From contig CP166298.1 in the NCBI GenBank assembly GCA_041281825.1, positions 310,001 through 374,000 on the forward strand: a stretch of 64,000 nt of DNA, in the 5' to 3' direction. The translations under genes were made by a program, and so were the position numbers. This DNA is from Paenibacillus_D tarimensis_A (GTDB lineage Bacteria; Bacillota; Bacilli; Paenibacillales; Paenibacillaceae). Below are positions 61,636 to 64,000 of the stretch, piece by piece; position 1 is the first letter of the stretch; each line of letters starts with the position of its first letter. The notes below the pieces were generated by a model. The model made no database searches and was not told where the DNA came from. It saw only the letters and a list, made by a program, of their open reading frames with translations.

Positions 61636-62496
61636 ATGGCTAAAGGCATGCGCGATATTAAACGCCAAATCAAGAGCGTTCAAAATACGAAGCAAATTAC
61701 CAAAGCGATGGAGATGGTCGCTGCGGCCAAGCTGAGACGCGCCCAGGAAGCGGCTCAAGCGTCTCGTCCTTATGCTGAGAAGCTGAAGGAGGTCGTTGCG
61801 AGTATCGCAGCCGGCACCAAAGGTGTACAGCATCCGATGCTGGAATCGCGTCCGGTCAAAAAGACCGGTTATCTCGTCATCACCTCCGACCGCGGCCTCG
61901 CCGGCGGTTACAATGCGAACGTGCTTCGAAAGGTGATGCAGACGATCAATAAACAGCATAAATCCACCGATGAATATGCATTGTTCGTCATTGGACGGAA
62001 GGGGCGCGATTACTTCCGCAAACGGAACATGCCGATCGTCGAGGAAGTGACGAATCTTCCGGATGCCCCGGCTTTCTCGGATATTAAATCGGTTGCTTAT
62101 ACCGCAGTTAAGAAGTTTGAGGAAGGCGCTTATGACGAGCTCTATTTGTTCTACAACGAGTTTCACAATGCGTTGACGCAAATCCCGGTTCAGAAGCGTT
62201 TGCTGCCGCTTGAAGAAGTAACAAGCGGAGCTGCGGTTGCGAACTATGAGTACGAGCCGTCTCCGGAAGGCGTATTGGAAGTGCTGCTGCCTAAATATGC
62301 GGAAACGCTGATCTACAGTGCTTTGCTCGACGGCAAAGCCAGCGAATTCGGCGCACGGATGACAGCCATGGGCAGCGCAACGAAGAATGCGACGAAGATG
62401 ATTTCGAGCCTTACCTTGACCTACAACCGGGCGCGTCAGGCATCCATTACGCAAGAGATCTCCGAGATCGTGGCGGGCGCGAACGCACAATCATAA
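61636..62496 (+). CDS. atpG: ATP synthase F1 subunit gamma
   Basis: A 286-residue central stalk with the conserved ends GMRDIKRQIKSVQNTKQITK (N-terminal helix) and SSLTLTYNRARQASITQEIS (C-terminal helix), and ITSDRGLAGGYNANVLR near residue 75. ATG 61636 follows AAAGGCGGGTG; a GTG three codons upstream is part of that site. Confidence 0.96.
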   Translation: MAKGMRDIKRQIKSVQNTKQITKAMEMVAAAKLRRAQEAAQASRPYAEKLKEVVASIAAGTKGVQHPMLESRPVKKTGYLVITSDRGLAGGYNANVLRKVMQTINKQHKSTDEYALFVIGRKGRDYFRKRNMPIVEEVTNLPDAPAFSDIKSVAYTAVKKFEEGAYDELYLFYNEFHNALTQIPVQKRLLPLEEVTSGAAVANYEYEPSPEGVLEVLLPKYAETLIYSALLDGKASEFGARMTAMGSATKNATKMISSLTLTYNRARQASITQEISEIVAGANAQS

Positions 62497-62546
62497 GCAC
62501 GGTACATGTAACGGGACATTTTAAAGAGGAACCAGGAGGGAAAAAT

Positions 62547-63950
62547 ATGAAAAAAGGACGCGTTGTATCCGTCATGGGTCCGGTTGTCGACGTTGAATTC
62601 GAACGCGGTCACTTGCCTGAAATATTGAACGCAGTCAAAGTTGAATACAAAGGCGAGGGCGGCGGCAAGGATATCAACCTGACACTGGAGGTTGCGGTAC
62701 ACCTTGGCGACAACTTGGTGCGAACCGTTGCGATGAGCTCCACCGACGGTCTTGTCCGCGGTGCGGAGGTTACCGATACCGGGGCTCCGATCACGATCCC
62801 GGTTGGTGCGCCTACGCTTGGACGCATCTTTAACGTGTTGGGTGAAACGATTGATAACGCGGGCGAAGCGAAATCCGAAGTAAATCTTCCGATCCACCGT
62901 GAAGCCCCAGCCTTCGATGAACTTTCAACACAAGCAGAAATCTTGGAAACGGGCATTAAAGTTATCGACCTGCTTGCACCTTATGCAAAAGGCGGTAAAA
63001 TCGGTTTGTTCGGCGGTGCGGGTGTAGGTAAAACCGTAACGATCCAGGAGCTGATCAACAACATCGCGCAGGAGCACGGCGGGATTTCCGTATTTGCGGG
63101 CGTCGGTGAACGTACGCGCGAAGGGAACGACTTGTATCATGAGATGAAAGAGGCAGGCGTTCTTCCGAAAACAGCGATGGTTTTCGGTCAGATGAACGAG
63201 CCGCCGGGCGCGCGTCAACGCGTTGCTTTGACCGGTTTGACCATGGCGGAATATTTCCGCGATGAAGAAGGCAAGGACGTGCTTCTGTTCGTCGATAACA
63301 TCTTCCGGTTTACGCAAGCGGGCTCCGAGGTTTCCGCCCTTCTCGGACGGATGCCTTCCGCGGTAGGTTACCAGCCGACGCTGGCAACGGAAATGGGCCA
63401 ATTGCAAGAGCGGATCACTTCGACGAAGAAAGGCTCCGTAACGTCGATCCAGGCGATTTACGTTCCTGCGGATGACTATACGGACCCGGCTCCGGCTACG
63501 ACGTTCGCCCACTTGGATGCAACGACGAACCTGGAGCGTAAAATCTCCGAGATGGGGATCTTCCCGGCGGTTGACCCGCTTGCATCTTCGTCGCGTATTT
63601 TGTCGCCGGATGTTGTCGGTGAAGAACACTACGAAGTTGCGCAAGGCGTCAAACGTATTCTGCAGCGTTACAAAGAACTGCAAGATATTATCGCCATCCT
63701 CGGTATGGATGAGCTGTCTGAGGAAGATAAGGTGACCGTTGCGCGTGCGAGGAAAATCCAGCGCTTCTTGTCCCAACCGTTCCACGTTGCCGAAGCGTTT
63801 ACCGGCACACCGGGTAAATATGTATCCGTAAAAGATACGGTCCGCAGCTTCAAGGAAATTCTTGAAGGCAAGCATGACGATCTGCCGGAAGCGGCATTCA
63901 TGTATGTCGGCACGATTGAAGAGGCCGTGGAGAAAGCCAAAACGCTGTAA
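62547..63950 (+). CDS. atpD: ATP synthase F1 subunit beta
   Basis: The 467-residue catalytic subunit. P-loop FGGAGVGKTVTIQELI near residue 153, the catalytic Glu in GVGERTREGNDLYHEM near 185, Walker B DVLLFVDNIFRFTQAGSEVS near 248 and ALLGRMPSAVGYQPTLA near 270 are all present. It starts behind CAGGAGGG. Confidence 0.98.
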   Translation: MKKGRVVSVMGPVVDVEFERGHLPEILNAVKVEYKGEGGGKDINLTLEVAVHLGDNLVRTVAMSSTDGLVRGAEVTDTGAPITIPVGAPTLGRIFNVLGETIDNAGEAKSEVNLPIHREAPAFDELSTQAEILETGIKVIDLLAPYAKGGKIGLFGGAGVGKTVTIQELINNIAQEHGGISVFAGVGERTREGNDLYHEMKEAGVLPKTAMVFGQMNEPPGARQRVALTGLTMAEYFRDEEGKDVLLFVDNIFRFTQAGSEVSALLGRMPSAVGYQPTLATEMGQLQERITSTKKGSVTSIQAIYVPADDYTDPAPATTFAHLDATTNLERKISEMGIFPAVDPLASSSRILSPDVVGEEHYEVAQGVKRILQRYKELQDIIAILGMDELSEEDKVTVARARKIQRFLSQPFHVAEAFTGTPGKYVSVKDTVRSFKEILEGKHDDLPEAAFMYVGTIEEAVEKAKTL

Positions 63951-63973
63951 AGCGAAAGGCGGGAGGAATCCAC

Positions 63974-64000
63974 ATGAGCACCTTTTTATTGGAAATTGTT
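63974..64000 (+). CDS. atpC: ATP synthase F1 subunit epsilon (3' truncated by window)
   Basis: Only the first nine codons (MSTFLLEIV) are inside the window, behind GGGAGG and 23 bases after atpD. Gene order makes this the epsilon subunit. Confidence 0.85.

Overview
The window looks like a stretch of chromosome from a spore-forming Gram-positive of the Paenibacillus/Bacillales type. Evidence includes stage II sporulation protein R, S-layer homology domains, and the gene order tsaC/ywlC - mntP - ywlE - rpiB - ywlG - glyA - upp - wecB - atp that is familiar from Bacillus. GlnR/TnrA boxes, strong AGGAGG ribosome binding sites and sigma-A promoters fit the same picture. No rRNA, tRNA, CRISPR or complete prophage was seen.

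Region 1 (1-10.7 kb) builds surface polysaccharide. It opens with a visibly AT-rich block: a truncated KpsC/KpsS-like capsule protein, a CMP-Kdo synthetase (kdsB) and a HIT-family protein. Composition then changes sharply at about 2370, where the dTDP-rhamnose genes rmlA-rmlC-rmlB-rmlD begin. Two family-2 glycosyltransferases, a WbaP-type priming sugar transferase and UDP-glucose dehydrogenase follow. Kdo genes in a Gram-positive background are unusual.

Region 2 (10.8-24.3 kb) is an assimilatory nitrate/nitrite island: mobA, a NarK/NrtP-type transporter, nasC, an unrecognised 53-residue ORF, a NasA-type transporter, an ANTAR-domain regulator, nasD, nasE, a uroporphyrinogen-III synthase and SUMT for siroheme. 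Its regulation can be read from the DNA. Five 17-bp boxes match TGTNAN7TNACA (GlnR/TnrA). Three leaders (narK, nasA, nasD) each carry two short hairpins with six-base loops having A at position 1 and G at position 4, followed by an intrinsic terminator. This is the expected target of the ANTAR protein encoded between them, so nitrogen status (GlnR) and probably nitrate (ANTAR antitermination) would be integrated at each operon.

Region 3 (24.3-42.3 kb) is mixed accessory sequence: a six-copy 50-bp tandem repeat, paired SMR transporters, an FrnE-like thiol protein, a DUF72 protein, an Rrf2 regulator, thioredoxin, a decayed IS3-family element, the complete rbsRKDACB ribose operon, an SLH/YcdB-type surface protein, a Met/Asp/Glu-repeat lipoprotein, a two-component system and a membrane-anchored sulfite-oxidase-like molybdoenzyme.

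Region 4 (42.3-64 kb) is largely core: ychF, prfA, prmC, spoIIR, tsaC, mntP, ywlE, a ZTP (pfl) riboswitch ahead of rpiB-ywlG-glyA, an unknown Gly/Ser/Cys-tailed protein, upp, wecB and the ATP synthase operon atpZ-I-B-E-F-H-A-G-D-(C). Several families of intergenic repeats recur across the window. The most notable is a roughly 39-bp palindromic element found about six times, in three cases placed so that it abuts or supplies the ribosome binding site of the next gene.
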